Positions 1-8,809 of a stretch of DNA of 64,000 bases are shown here, in pieces (position 1 is the stretch's first letter; every line of letters starts with the position of its first letter). This DNA comes from Paenibacillus sp. (GTDB lineage Bacteria; Bacillota; Bacilli; Paenibacillales; Paenibacillaceae), in the NCBI GenBank assembly GCA_017512705.1, contig JAFWEX010000084.1:248001-312000 (forward strand), given 5' to 3'. The notes beneath the pieces were generated by a model. That model was not told the origin of the DNA, did no database searches, and was given only the letters and a program-made list of their open reading frames with translations. The position numbers were made by a program, and so were the translations under genes.

Positions 1-705
1 TACCAGATGGTGCTGCAGTACAAGGAGCTGTGGGTTTCGTTCTATAACACCGTCTGGTATACGGTTGTAGGCACGCTCCTGAACATTGTGGCTACCTGCC
101 TCGCGGCCTTTCCTTTGTCGAGACAGCAGTTTTTCTTGCGGCGTAAGCTGAACTTTTTTATTGCCTTTACAATGTATTTCTCGGGTGGGCTTATCCCGGT
201 GTACATGATGATTACATCGCTTGGACTATATAATACCCGCTGGGTTATGGTACTGCCTGTGCTGGTGATTACGTTCAACGTTATGATCTGCCGCTCTGCC
301 TTCGAAGGTATTCCAAATGAAATATTTGAGAGTGCAAGCATCGACGGTGCGAATGAGTTAACGATGCTGTACCGTCTCGCTGTTCCGATCATCAAGCCTA
401 CGCTGGCTGTACTGACGCTGTACTATGCGGTGTTCCACTGGAACAACTTCTTCTCGGCCCTGCTGTATCTAGGAAAACAGGATATGCAGCCTCTTCAAAT
501 GTTCCTGCGAAGGGTGCTGATTATGGCCTCGCCAGAGGTTATGCAGAAGATGGGCGGTACGATGACATCCGGTGCACTGGCAGTATCGACTTTGCAGGTT
601 CGTTATGTATCTATCGTAGTCAGCATTCTGCCGATTGTGATGATCTACCCGTTTATCCAACGGTACTTCGTTAAGGGGATCACCCTCGGAGCCGTGAAAG
701 GATAG
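1..705 (+). CDS. Carbohydrate ABC transporter permease, LplC-like (5' end cut by window)
   Basis: Inner-membrane permease of a CUT1-type sugar ABC importer, partnering the binding lipoprotein encoded next. The reading frame is open from base 1, before the first ATG at base 7, so the N-terminus lies outside; family members have about 290-300 residues and 234 are present. Several hydrophobic spans are visible. The cytoplasmic EAA loop that docks on the ATPase reads ESASIDGAN, then PIIKP (about residues 109-131 counted from the ATG at base 7). The C-terminus QRYFVKGITLGAVKG is typical of LplC proteins. Neighbouring pectin enzymes suggest import of pectin or rhamnogalacturonan oligosaccharides; the substrate is inferred. 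No ATPase gene is in view, which is usual because these systems share an MsmX-type ATPase. Confidence 0.93.
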   Translation, partial: YQMVLQYKELWVSFYNTVWYTVVGTLLNIVATCLAAFPLSRQQFFLRRKLNFFIAFTMYFSGGLIPVYMMITSLGLYNTRWVMVLPVLVITFNVMICRSAFEGIPNEIFESASIDGANELTMLYRLAVPIIKPTLAVLTLYYAVFHWNNFFSALLYLGKQDMQPLQMFLRRVLIMASPEVMQKMGGTMTSGALAVSTLQVRYVSIVVSILPIVMIYPFIQRYFVKGITLGAVKG

Positions 706-835
706 ATTTTGTTACCCAGCAGCATCGTCATGAAGAAAGGGAGCAGGTTATTTTCAGGGAGCTGAAGCTTGCTGCAGAGGGTTCAAGGGTTTTCAAGGGA
801 GTTGAATATGGTTCCATACCAAGGAGGAATGAAGG

Positions 836-2431
836 ATGAGATTCAAAGGGGCAGGAAGAAAAAGTGTAATGGCGGCATTACTTGCACTGAGCTTGGCGGG
901 ATGCAGCAGCGGAACGGGAGCAGGCACGGATGCGGGCAATGCACCGGCCAGTTCAGAGCCGGCATTCAATTATACGGGTGCAGGACCCGTAACGGATCAG
1001 CCAGATGCGAAGCTATCCATACTTGGAACCAATGCATGGACAACGAACGTCGACTTGTCTACCGCAGCCATTGTGAAGAAAATCGAGAGCAATGCAGGTG
1101 TTGCAGTGGATTGGGATCTGATCCCTCCGCAGAACTACGCGGATGCCGTGAATCCAAGACTTGCTGCGGGTACAGGACTGCCGGATATTGTATACCTGCC
1201 CGATCAGGATCAATTGATGAAGTACATTAACAGTGGTCTGTTCATTCCTATTAATGATCTTGTGGACAAATATGGGGTTAATCTGAAAAAAATATATGAA
1301 AAGTCGCCCTCCGTTAAAGCCAGTTTAACGGCACCAGATGGTAAAATGTATTATATCCCGCAGCAGACGCTAACGCGGAATTACATGCCTGTATTTATGG
1401 TGAATGAGCGCTGGTTGAAAAAGCTGGGCTTAAACGAACCGACCACGCTCGATGAGTTCACGGCGATGCTGCGCAAATTCAAAACCGAAGACCCGAACGG
1501 CAACGGCAAAGCGGATGAAATTCCGTTGTCGATGGAAGCCAAGTTTGTACCGATGGCCTTTGGTCCGGCCTTTGGACTTGACCTGTCCAACCAGTTCTAT
1601 GCAGATGATCAAGGCAAAGTGCACTTTAGCTATTATGAGCCAGCCTACAAGGAATATTTGACGTATCTGAACGGACTGTATAAGGAGGGGCTGCTTGGGG
1701 TCGATTATGCCAGCACAACGAGTGATCAGGTAACCTCGCGTATATCGCAGGATGTAACGGGAGCCACCTTTAATTTCAGCTGGTATATGTCGATGGTCTA
1801 CAGCCCGCTGTTCAAGGATTACAAGCCGGAAGAGCCGATCTTCAAGGGCATATTGCCATTGAAGGGACCGCATGGCGACCAGTTCTACATCGGACGTACG
1901 CCGGTTAGCGGCATCTTCGGCATTACGAAGGATAGCAAAAATCCGGAGCTCGCCTTCCGCTTTCTGGATTATGCGGTAAGTGAAGAAGCACAGACGTATT
2001 ACACATGGGGCATCAAGGACGATACGTATACGGAAGAGAATGGCGTGAAGACATTCACAGATAAAGGCAAGGACAATGAATATATCCAGAAGCTCGGCAT
2101 TGGTCCGGTCAATCTGCCTAACATCCAGTCTACCGATTCAGCTGATTCCGTCGTAGCCCCTTGGCATGCTAAGCTGGACAAAGAACTAGAGAAGTATGTG
2201 CGTGAGCCGTTCCCGTTTGTCTATGCTTTGCCAGATGAAGCGAGTGTAGAGTCGATGTCGATGCCAGACATTACAACCTATGTGGAAGAGATGAACTTCA
2301 AATTTATTAGCGGTGACGCAAGCCTGGATCAGTTCGACAGTTACATGGAGACACTCAAAAAAATGAATGTTGAACAAGTCATTGCTGGCAGACAGGCACA
2401 ATATGATCGTTACAAAGCAGCACAGAAATAG
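836..2431 (+). CDS. Extracellular sugar-binding lipoprotein (LipO-like ABC substrate-binding protein)
   Basis: Captures oligosaccharides outside the cell for the adjacent permease. The N-terminus has a basic start, a hydrophobic stretch and the lipobox LAGC (about residues 20-23), so it is a lipid-anchored protein of 531 residues, normal for the LipO/COG1653 family. The motif DPNGNGKADEIP (about residue 220), a calcium-loop-like sequence, recurs in this Paenibacillus family. AAGGAGG lies just upstream of the ATG. The gene follows the permease by 130 bases and precedes the LacI regulator by 34 bases, consistent with one operon. The pectin-derived ligand is inferred from context only. Confidence 0.93.
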   Translation: MRFKGAGRKSVMAALLALSLAGCSSGTGAGTDAGNAPASSEPAFNYTGAGPVTDQPDAKLSILGTNAWTTNVDLSTAAIVKKIESNAGVAVDWDLIPPQNYADAVNPRLAAGTGLPDIVYLPDQDQLMKYINSGLFIPINDLVDKYGVNLKKIYEKSPSVKASLTAPDGKMYYIPQQTLTRNYMPVFMVNERWLKKLGLNEPTTLDEFTAMLRKFKTEDPNGNGKADEIPLSMEAKFVPMAFGPAFGLDLSNQFYADDQGKVHFSYYEPAYKEYLTYLNGLYKEGLLGVDYASTTSDQVTSRISQDVTGATFNFSWYMSMVYSPLFKDYKPEEPIFKGILPLKGPHGDQFYIGRTPVSGIFGITKDSKNPELAFRFLDYAVSEEAQTYYTWGIKDDTYTEENGVKTFTDKGKDNEYIQKLGIGPVNLPNIQSTDSADSVVAPWHAKLDKELEKYVREPFPFVYALPDEASVESMSMPDITTYVEEMNFKFISGDASLDQFDSYMETLKKMNVEQVIAGRQAQYDRYKAAQK

Positions 2432-2465
2432 GGAAAAGCTTGGGCAGGCATATGAGAGGTGTTGA

Positions 2466-3440
2466 TTGATTTTGATTACCATTAAAGATATAGCCAAACT
2501 GGCGGGAGTGAGCTACAGCACGGTATCGAAGGCGCTGAATGATGATCCCCGGATTAAACCGGCGACCAAACAGAAGGTGCTCGCGGTAGCGGAGAAACAC
2601 CAATACCGGAAAAACATGCTGGCCCGGCAGCTCTCCACCGGCAGAAGTGATATCATCGGGTTTGTGCTCGATGAACTCAGCAACCCGCTCTTCTCCAACA
2701 TATCGGGCAGTCTTCATACCGAACTGAAGAAGCGGGGATATCAGATGATTCTGGTTGTGGCCGACGACGGGGTGGATGTATTCAGCCAGCTACGTGTGGA
2801 CGGCTGTATTCTGTGGGATTATGCCCTAGACAATCGGGACGTATTTTGGAAAAAGTTCGCGACCCTTAACATGCCTTGCTTTGTCCTTGGTACAGATGAA
2901 GCACCGAACTCTCCTTACATCAAGATTGATCGTAAGGAGGGACTCTTCAAAGCGGTGGAGCATCTGAAATCCCTCGGGCATAGCCGGATTGGATTCATCG
3001 GCAACTCACAGCATGTGAAGCTGGAAGGGTACAGGGAAGCCCTGCAGCGCACGGGTCTTACTTTTAACGAGAGCCATGTGCTGCCCGCGCATTCTTCCTG
3101 GGAAGATGGATATTTTGCCATCCGAAATTATAATTTCGGTCCGGATTCTCCTACTGCATTTATCGGTCTGAACAACCTTGTGACGCGAGGGGCACTCCGC
3201 GCACTGCTTGAGGCGGGGTATAGCGTGCCGCGCGATATCTCCATGATCGGTTACGACGATCTGCCCGATATGCAATATGCAGAGGTTGCTCTGACAACGA
3301 TCGGTCCGCCCCTCGATGAACTGGCTGTGCAGGCGGCAGAGCTGATCGTATCTCTGATCCGCGACGAGCAGGTTGAGGTTCCCGTTGTTATTCAGCCGAG
3401 GCTGAGCCTGCGCAATTCAACGGCAGTGTGCCGACAGTAA
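2466..3440 (+). CDS. LacI-family transcriptional regulator
   Basis: Sugar-responsive DNA-binding regulator, likely controlling the surrounding pectin operon. The N-terminal helix-turn-helix reads TIKDIAKLAGVSYSTVSKAL, followed by a hinge and a periplasmic-binding-protein-like effector domain (about residues 60-320, with GFVLDELSNPLFSNI and later ISMIGYDDLPDMQYAEVALTT). The length of 324 is typical. No ATG is available. TTG at 2466 lies 4 bases after GAGGTG, and TTG at 2472 lies 10 bases after it, so the first two residues are uncertain. Its position between the transporter and enzyme genes suggests local control. Its operator was not identified, although the palindromic site near 30.48 kb could be one. 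Confidence 0.93.
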   Translation: MILITIKDIAKLAGVSYSTVSKALNDDPRIKPATKQKVLAVAEKHQYRKNMLARQLSTGRSDIIGFVLDELSNPLFSNISGSLHTELKKRGYQMILVVADDGVDVFSQLRVDGCILWDYALDNRDVFWKKFATLNMPCFVLGTDEAPNSPYIKIDRKEGLFKAVEHLKSLGHSRIGFIGNSQHVKLEGYREALQRTGLTFNESHVLPAHSSWEDGYFAIRNYNFGPDSPTAFIGLNNLVTRGALRALLEAGYSVPRDISMIGYDDLPDMQYAEVALTTIGPPLDELAVQAAELIVSLIRDEQVEVPVVIQPRLSLRNSTAVCRQ

Positions 3441-3520
3441 GGTTGGCACATCAGGTCAACCTAACAAGACGATTCGTGTGTTTGCTTTACAAACGGAATA
3501 ACATTACAGGAGGTGCCGTG

Positions 3521-4633
3521 ATGCAGGTGCAGACGCAGTTATCCTGGTCAGAGCGAATTGCAGCTACGATCATGCAGCAATGTAACGATGATGGTTTCCA
3601 TGCGTTCCCTTCGGGACGATGGGCGTATGTGGAAGGTATGACGTTGATGGCGATGGCGCGCACGGGAGAATTATATAACAAGCCGGAGTATATTGATTTC
3701 ATGAAAAGACATATGGACCTCTACGTGCAGCCGGATGGCTCCATCCGTAATTACTCTCTCGAAGAATATAATCTCGATCAGATTAATCAGGGGAAGAACC
3801 TGTTCGCGTTATTAGATGGTGCGGAGGATAAGCGTTATGCCGAAGCAGCCCATCTGCTTGCCGCGCAGCTCGCTGGTCAGCCTCGAACGTCGGAAGGTGG
3901 ATTCTGGCACAAAAAAATCTATCCGTTCCAGATGTGGCTGGATGGGCTGTATATGTCTTCTCCTTTCCTCTCGCAATATGCAAAGACATTCCAGTATCCA
4001 GAGTTATGGGATGAAGTGGCTCATCAGATTTTGCTGATTGAACAAAAGACACGTGATCCGCGCACCGGATTGCTGTACCACGGCTGGGATGAATCCAGGG
4101 AACAGGTCTGGGCCGATTCGCTGACTGGCTGTTCGCCGCACTTCTGGAGTCGGGCGATGGGCTGGTATGCCATGGCTATTGTCGACAGTGTAGAGCATTT
4201 CCCGCTGAACCATCCCAAGCGGGGCACGATCATCGGCATCTTCGAGCGCATGTGTAACGCATTAGTTCAGGTGCAGGAGCAGGACAGCGGATTGTGGTTC
4301 CAGGTTCTGGATCAGGGCTTCCGCCAAGGGAACTATCTCGAAGCCTCGGGCTCAAGTATGTTTGTATATGCGCTTGCCAAAGGGGTGCGTCTGCGTTATC
4401 TGGAGCCGCATTTCAGAGCAGCTGCCGAGAAGGGCTGGCATGGCCTTACTTCCAGATTAGTGGAGGACACGGCTGATGGTGTGCGGTTAAACGGGATATG
4501 TCACGGTGCAGGGCTGAGTTTGGATCGAGATGGCTCCTACGGCTACTATGTGAGCGAAGCTGTTGTAAGCGATTCCTTTATGGGGGTAGCTCCGCTGCTA
4601 CTGGCTGCACTCGAAATGGAGCGATTGCCATGA
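3521..4633 (+). CDS. GH105 unsaturated rhamnogalacturonyl hydrolase (YteR/YesR-like)
   Basis: Cytoplasmic hydrolase that removes the unsaturated galacturonyl residue from oligosaccharides made by pectin or rhamnogalacturonan lyases. An ATG at 3521, directly after a CAGGAGGTG site, gives 370 residues, close to YteR; an upstream GTG at 3428 has no such site and was not used. Family motifs include FPSGRWAYVEGMTL (about residue 27), the catalytic-Asp region MWLDGLYMSSPF (about residue 137) and SPHFWSRAMGWYAMAI (about residue 207). No signal peptide is seen. The stop codon overlaps the next start as ATGA, so translation is coupled to the pectinesterase. Confidence 0.93.
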   Translation: MQVQTQLSWSERIAATIMQQCNDDGFHAFPSGRWAYVEGMTLMAMARTGELYNKPEYIDFMKRHMDLYVQPDGSIRNYSLEEYNLDQINQGKNLFALLDGAEDKRYAEAAHLLAAQLAGQPRTSEGGFWHKKIYPFQMWLDGLYMSSPFLSQYAKTFQYPELWDEVAHQILLIEQKTRDPRTGLLYHGWDESREQVWADSLTGCSPHFWSRAMGWYAMAIVDSVEHFPLNHPKRGTIIGIFERMCNALVQVQEQDSGLWFQVLDQGFRQGNYLEASGSSMFVYALAKGVRLRYLEPHFRAAAEKGWHGLTSRLVEDTADGVRLNGICHGAGLSLDRDGSYGYYVSEAVVSDSFMGVAPLLLAALEMERLP

Positions 4634-5715
4634 CGGATCAGCATTTGGCAGAAGAAGGCGTGGTGGCGCAGGCTGCATTGGGGTCATCTGGCTCTGACGC
4701 TTATATCACCGTTGCTGCTGATGGGTCTGGAGATTATTCAAGCATCCAGGCTGCAATTGATGCATTGCCGGACCAAGCCACTGGTCGTGATGATGGCAAC
4801 GGTAGCCTTCTTCCGATTCGAGTGAAGGCAGGTGTGTATTATGAGAAGCTGCACATGGAGAAGCCGGGCATTCATTTGATTGGTGAGGGGGCTGAGCAGA
4901 CGATCATCACCTATGATGATCATGCACTCAAGCGATTCCCGGACGGCTCGCAGTATCATACGTTCCATTCCTATACGGCGTTTATTGGTGCTGATGATTT
5001 TACGGCAGAAGGGATATCCTTTGTGAATTCAGCTGGGCCGGGCAAGGAGGTCGGGCAGGCGCTTGCCGTTTATGTGGACGGGGATCGTGCTGTGTTTCGC
5101 AGATGCCGTTTTATCGGCCATCAGGATACGATCTTTACCGGACCGTTGCCGGAACAGCCTCTGGACCGCAGTTATTTCGGCGGACCTCGTGACGGTGCGG
5201 AGCGCCGGAAGTTAAGACAGTACTTCGAGAATTGTTATGTCGAAGGGGATATCGATTTTATTTTTGGCTCAGCGACGGTTGTGTTCAAGGGTTGTGAGAT
5301 TTTTACGAAGAGCCGCCTGACCGAAGCGGAGGTTACAGAAGGACAAGTGAACGGCTGGATCACGGCAGCATCTACACCAGAAGATGTCCGTTACGGTTAC
5401 GTATTTGTTGATTGCGATCTGACCAGCAATGCGCCTCCGCAATCGGTGTATCTCGGCAGACCATGGCGTAATTATGCCAAAGTCTGTTTCCTGAACTGCT
5501 GGCTCGGTGCGCATGTGAAACAAGAGGGCTGGCATAATTGGGGCAAGACCGAAGCGGAAGCGACGGTTCTTTATGCGGAATATAACAGTGCTGGGCCTGG
5601 ATCCGGAAGTGCGGATATGCGTGTACCTTGGTCTAACATACTGACAGAGGAAGAGGCGGCTGAGTATGCGTTGCCTCGCATTCTGTCCGGGGAGGATGGC
5701 TGGAAGCCCTTCTAA
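4630..5715 (+). CDS. Pectinesterase (carbohydrate esterase family 8)
   Basis: De-esterifies methylated galacturonate. The CE8 beta-helix signatures are all present: GHQDTIFTG (catalytic Asp), GDIDFIFGSA (second catalytic Asp) and YLGRPWRNYAKVCF (substrate-binding Arg). The start is the ATG of the ATGA overlap with the GH105 gene, giving 361 residues; a longer frame from 4498 lies inside the previous gene and has no ribosome site. No signal peptide is visible, so it probably acts in the cytoplasm on imported methylated oligogalacturonides. It is the last gene of the operon, followed by a hairpin. Confidence 0.94.
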   Translation: MTDQHLAEEGVVAQAALGSSGSDAYITVAADGSGDYSSIQAAIDALPDQATGRDDGNGSLLPIRVKAGVYYEKLHMEKPGIHLIGEGAEQTIITYDDHALKRFPDGSQYHTFHSYTAFIGADDFTAEGISFVNSAGPGKEVGQALAVYVDGDRAVFRRCRFIGHQDTIFTGPLPEQPLDRSYFGGPRDGAERRKLRQYFENCYVEGDIDFIFGSATVVFKGCEIFTKSRLTEAEVTEGQVNGWITAASTPEDVRYGYVFVDCDLTSNAPPQSVYLGRPWRNYAKVCFLNCWLGAHVKQEGWHNWGKTEAEATVLYAEYNSAGPGSGSADMRVPWSNILTEEEAAEYALPRILSGEDGWKPF

Positions 5716-5767
5716 TTCAGTGCTAGGGTGTACTTTCTCTGGCTGTTGTTCCAAAAAGAAAGGCAGA

Positions 5768-5805
5768 GACTGTGTTTAAATTCGATCAAGAATTCAAACA
5801 CAGTC
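5768..5805 (+). terminator. Hairpin ending the pectin operon
   Basis: GACTGTGTTT pairs with AAACACAGTC, continuing into ATTC/GAAT after one mismatch, with a short loop, about 50 bases after the pectinesterase stop. The tail ATTTCCTGTTT is only moderately U-rich, so this is a probable intrinsic terminator. Confidence 0.7.
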
Positions 5806-5932
5806 ATTTCCTGTTTCATTGGATATCATCTCAAATAGACAGGATATTAGCGATCAAACGGAAAAAACAAAGCCGATGGATGAACAATCGACTTTGTTTG
5901 ATAGGTTATGGCTATTATTTTATACAATCGAA

Positions 5933-6781
5933 TTAAAAATCAAAGTTATCCGGGTCTGGGCCTACACGCACATTGTCATTCAGCGAGTTAATGCGTTCCA
6001 TCTCTTCCGTGGACAACTTGAAGTCAAAGATGTCAGCATTCTCGATAATCCGAGGCTCTTTGGTTGATTTCGGGATCGTTACAACACCATTTTGAAGATC
6101 CCAGCGCAGGATGACCTGAGCAACAGATTTGCTTTTGGATGCAGCAATCTCTGTAAGCACTGGATTGTCTAGCAGTTGACCCTGCATTAGAGGGGACCAA
6201 GCTTCTAACTGAATTCCATGCTGTTCACAGAAGGCTTTCAATTCAACTTGCGTTAGACGTGGGTGGTACTCCACCTGGTTAATCATTGGTTTAACCTGTG
6301 CGTCCTGCATCAGATCTTGCAGATGGTGAATCTGGAAGTTACTCACACCAATCGCGCGGATTCGGCCTGCTGCGTAGAGTTCCTCCATAGCTTTCCATGC
6401 ACCTTTGTATTTGCCTGCTTTTGGCCAGTGAATCAAATATAGATCCAGATATTCCAGTCCGAGTTTGTTCATGGTTACATCAAATGCGGCGAGTGTCTCT
6501 TCGTAACCCAGATCTGCATTCCACACCTTGGAGGTAATAAACAGGTCTTCGCGTTTCAACCCATTCTCCTGCAATGCCTCGGCGATGGCCTGGCCTACAC
6601 CGGATTCATTACCGTAGATTGCTGCTGTATCAATACTGCGGTAACCGTGTTTAATTGCACTTTTGACTGCTTCGATAAGTTCAGTACCTTCTTCGACCTT
6701 GAATACGCCAAGGCCGAACCAAGGCATACGGACACCGTTTTGCAATGTTGTAGTAGATTGTAGATGTTGTACTGTTGTCAT
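5933..6781 (-). CDS. ytbE: Aldo/keto reductase, YtbE-like
   Basis: NADPH-dependent reductase of aldehydes and ketones, TIM-barrel AKR5-type, 282 residues. The catalytic tetrad is visible: Asp and Tyr in SIDTAAIYGNE, Lys in ITSKVWN and His in YLIHWPKAG. NADP-binding segments near VVTIPKSTKEPRIIENADIF close the barrel. The ribosome site is AAGGAGG before ATTTCACATG. It lies downstream of and codirectional with the ytbD-like MFS gene, with the ytcD-like regulator beyond, matching the B. subtilis ytbE-ytbD/ytcD arrangement as I know it. A 274-base gap with hexamer repeats separates it from ytbD, so it may have its own promoter. The physiological substrate is unknown. Confidence 0.93.
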   Translation of the reverse strand: MTTVQHLQSTTTLQNGVRMPWFGLGVFKVEEGTELIEAVKSAIKHGYRSIDTAAIYGNESGVGQAIAEALQENGLKREDLFITSKVWNADLGYEETLAAFDVTMNKLGLEYLDLYLIHWPKAGKYKGAWKAMEELYAAGRIRAIGVSNFQIHHLQDLMQDAQVKPMINQVEYHPRLTQVELKAFCEQHGIQLEAWSPLMQGQLLDNPVLTEIAASKSKSVAQVILRWDLQNGVVTIPKSTKEPRIIENADIFDFKLSTEEMERINSLNDNVRVGPDPDNFDF

Positions 6782-6824
6782 GTGAAATCCTCCTTAAGTT
6801 GTGTGAATATGGCTATGGCCATTT

Positions 6825-6860
6825 AAAGTGAAAGTGAAAGTGAAAGTTAAAGTGAAATTG
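6825..6860. repeat. Six-copy hexamer tandem repeat (AAAGTG)
   Basis: Six consecutive 6-base units: AAAGTG, AAAGTG, AAAGTG, AAAGTT, AAAGTG, AAATTG. They lie 45-80 bases upstream of the ytbE start on the promoter side. A repeat of this kind can change copy number by slippage and shift promoter spacing; no function is shown here. Confidence 0.85.
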
Positions 6861-6911
6861 ACATTGATTCATGATACAAAATTAAAACATAGTAGATCAA
6901 ATGGCATCCAG

Positions 6912-6964
6912 CGTATATAGTAACGTATATAGCCAGTCATACCTGACATGAAACCGGTTCCGGT
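6912..6964. repeat. Direct repeat CGTATATAG and dyad ACCGG-TT-CCGGT
   Basis: CGTATATAG occurs twice 12 bases apart (6912-6920, 6924-6932), followed by the inverted repeat ACCGG TT CCGGT (6953-6964). Both sit in the ytbD-ytbE gap and may be regulator half-sites for ytbE, but no known consensus was matched. A longer inverted repeat CTCGTCAA/TTGACGAG (6976-7020) could be a weak end for the ytbD transcript. Confidence 0.4.
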
Positions 6965-7055
6965 ATATAAAGACTCTCGTCAACAGATTGATAGCTGATC
7001 TATGGGTTCATTTTGACGAGCCCTTTATAGCTTTTGTGTTGCCTGTTTAATTCCG

Positions 7056-8246
7056 TTACGGGGGGGGGATTTCATGTTGCTCCAGATGTTTGGCCCATAT
7101 CGTCAGGATTGCCGCAATGATCACCATTAATGCACCAACCCATGTGGTATGAATCAAACCGATGGAGTCATTCACGATTCCACCCAGATAGGCGCCTATC
7201 GCAATGCCAGCGTTAAATGCAGCAATATTAAAGGCAGAGGCCACATCTTTGGCCTGCGGTGCATACCGTTCAGCAAGTGTAACGACAACCATCTGAAGGC
7301 CAGGCACATTCATAAAAGCAAACAGCCCCATGCCCATGATGGTTGCTAGTGCTGCCCACTGAAATGGAACGGTAAAGTACAGAATGCCCAGAATCACCGT
7401 CTGCACCATGAACATGTATAGAAGTGACTTTAACGGATTCTGATTGGCTGCCTTGCCCCCAATCATATTCCCAATGGCAATTGCAATGCCGTACAACAGC
7501 AGAATTAAGGTCACCGTTTGTTCCGAGTAACCGCTGATGTCGTGTAATAACGGAGATAGGTATGTGAACACAACAAATGTGCCCCCGTAGCCTACAGCTG
7601 TAATCGTAAAAGCGAGAAGCAGTCGTCCGTTAGTCACCAGTTTCACCTGATCCCGGATGGCTGTGCGGGCCCCTTGCTGCAATGTTGAAGGTACAAGCAG
7701 CAAGTTAGCGATCAGGGCAAGAATGCCGACGGAAGCAATGAGGATAAAGGCAGAGCGCCAGCCTAATTGTTGGCCTATAAACGTACCAAAGGGTACACCG
7801 GTTACCGTTGCAATGGTCAGCCCCGAGAACATGGTGGCTATTGCACTTGCTCTGCGGTCACTTGGCACAAGGTCAGCCGCTATCGTCGAACCGATTGACA
7901 TAAACAAGCCATGTGCCAGTGCAGATATCACCCGTGCAATGAGAAGTACGGTAATCCCGGTAGATACGGAGGCCAGTGTATTGCCTGCGATGAAGATAAC
8001 CATAATGGCCAGCAGCAGGGTTTTACGTGATATGGCAGACGTCAGTGACGTAAGGATTGGTGCGCCGAACATCACACCCAACGCATATATGGTAACGGTT
8101 AGGCCAGCAGACGATACACTAATGTGAAGATCATTTGCGATCAGAGGCAGCAGTCCTACACTGATGAACTCAGTTGTACCGATTGCAAAAGCACTGATTG
8201 CAAGTGCCAGCAGCGCCCAAGTGCTGTTTTTTTTCTCGTGATGCAT
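7056..8246 (-). CDS. ytbD: MFS drug/metabolite exporter, YtbD-like (DHA1 family)
   Basis: Proton-coupled 12-helix exporter, 396 residues. The N-terminus ALAISAFAIGTTEFISVGLL and the following PLIANDLHISVSSAG are typical of the AraJ/YdhP/YtbD branch, and the loop after helix 2 carries the usual MFS pattern around GAPILTSLTSAISRK. Hydrophobic spans run throughout. It is divergent from ytcD with a shared control region. The C-terminus ends IPPP because the last codons run through nine consecutive Gs on the plus strand (7060-7068); a length change there would alter only the last residues. The substrate is unknown. Confidence 0.93.
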   Translation of the reverse strand: MHHEKKNSTWALLALAISAFAIGTTEFISVGLLPLIANDLHISVSSAGLTVTIYALGVMFGAPILTSLTSAISRKTLLLAIMVIFIAGNTLASVSTGITVLLIARVISALAHGLFMSIGSTIAADLVPSDRRASAIATMFSGLTIATVTGVPFGTFIGQQLGWRSAFILIASVGILALIANLLLVPSTLQQGARTAIRDQVKLVTNGRLLLAFTITAVGYGGTFVVFTYLSPLLHDISGYSEQTVTLILLLYGIAIAIGNMIGGKAANQNPLKSLLYMFMVQTVILGILYFTVPFQWAALATIMGMGLFAFMNVPGLQMVVVTLAERYAPQAKDVASAFNIAAFNAGIAIGAYLGGIVNDSIGLIHTTWVGALMVIIAAILTIWAKHLEQHEIPPP

Positions 8247-8292
8247 GTCCTGCTCAACTCCTAGAATGTAGATTTGCTTACCGGCAAATGCT

Positions 8293-8321
8293 ATTATGAA
8301 TTATTCGGTATAACATGACCA
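8293..8321 (-). promoter_or_regulatory. Promoter of ytbD
   Basis: On the minus strand TGGTCA (-35, 8321-8316) and CATAAT (-10, 8298-8293) are separated by 17 bases. The -35 box starts one base after the ytbD-side operator copy. The same operator-to-promoter geometry and the same TTCATAATAGC stretch recur upstream of the tautomerase gene at 42.6 kb. Confidence 0.65.
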
Positions 8322-8322
8322 G

Positions 8323-8359
8323 TACGTACTTTTTAGTACCCTACGTACTTTTTAGTGCC
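8323..8359. promoter_or_regulatory. Tandem YtcD/HxlR-type operators
   Basis: Two 18-base direct repeats, TACGTACTTTTTAGTACC (8323-8340) and TACGTACTTTTTAGTGCC (8342-8359), differ at one base and are set 19 bases apart between the divergent genes. The right copy precedes a TATAAT (8362-8367) that could serve ytcD, suggesting autoregulation; the left copy abuts the ytbD -35. A 17/18 match occurs inverted at 42610-42627. Binding by the adjacent HxlR protein is inferred. Confidence 0.75.
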
Positions 8360-8410
8360 CATATAATAGCTGAACGGAAGAAGCGAACTGAATGAAGGAG
8401 GAAGACGGGA

Positions 8411-8809
8411 ATGGAACGCAAAAAATATAACATTTCGGTTGAAGCAACACTTGAGGTCATCGGAGGAAAGTGGAAGTGTGTTATTCTTTGTCATCTAACC
8501 CATGGCAAGAAGCGAACCAGTGACTTGAAGCGTATTATGCCTGCAATTACCCAGAAAATGTTGACGCAACAGCTGCGAGAGCTGGAGCATGACGGAATTG
8601 TTAAACGAATCGTATACAATCAAGTTCCGCCTAAAGTAGAGTACGAACTAAGTGAATACGGATGGAGCCTGGAGCCGATTCTGAATGCGTTATGTCATTG
8701 GGGAGATCAGCATATTATTAAGGAATATGGCGACAAAGCAGCCGTGCTGGAAGATAACGGACTCAACGATTTTACTACGGACAATGACAGGGAGCTGATG
8801 AAACCGTGA
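8411..8809 (+). CDS. ytcD: HxlR-family (DUF24) transcriptional regulator, YtcD-like
   Basis: Winged-helix regulator of 132 residues. The core EATLEVIGGKWKCVILCHL, then TSDLKRIMPAITQKMLTQQL, is the HxlR DNA-binding domain and closely resembles B. subtilis YtcD. Redox-sensing relatives such as YodB and HypR have a Cys just before the VEATL segment. Here that position reads YNISVEATL, so only Cys within KWKCVILC and in LCHWG remain. GTGA overlap couples it to the next gene. It is divergent from ytbD with two direct-repeat operators between them. The inducing signal is unknown. Confidence 0.92.
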   Translation: MERKKYNISVEATLEVIGGKWKCVILCHLTHGKKRTSDLKRIMPAITQKMLTQQLRELEHDGIVKRIVYNQVPPKVEYELSEYGWSLEPILNALCHWGDQHIIKEYGDKAAVLEDNGLNDFTTDNDRELMKP

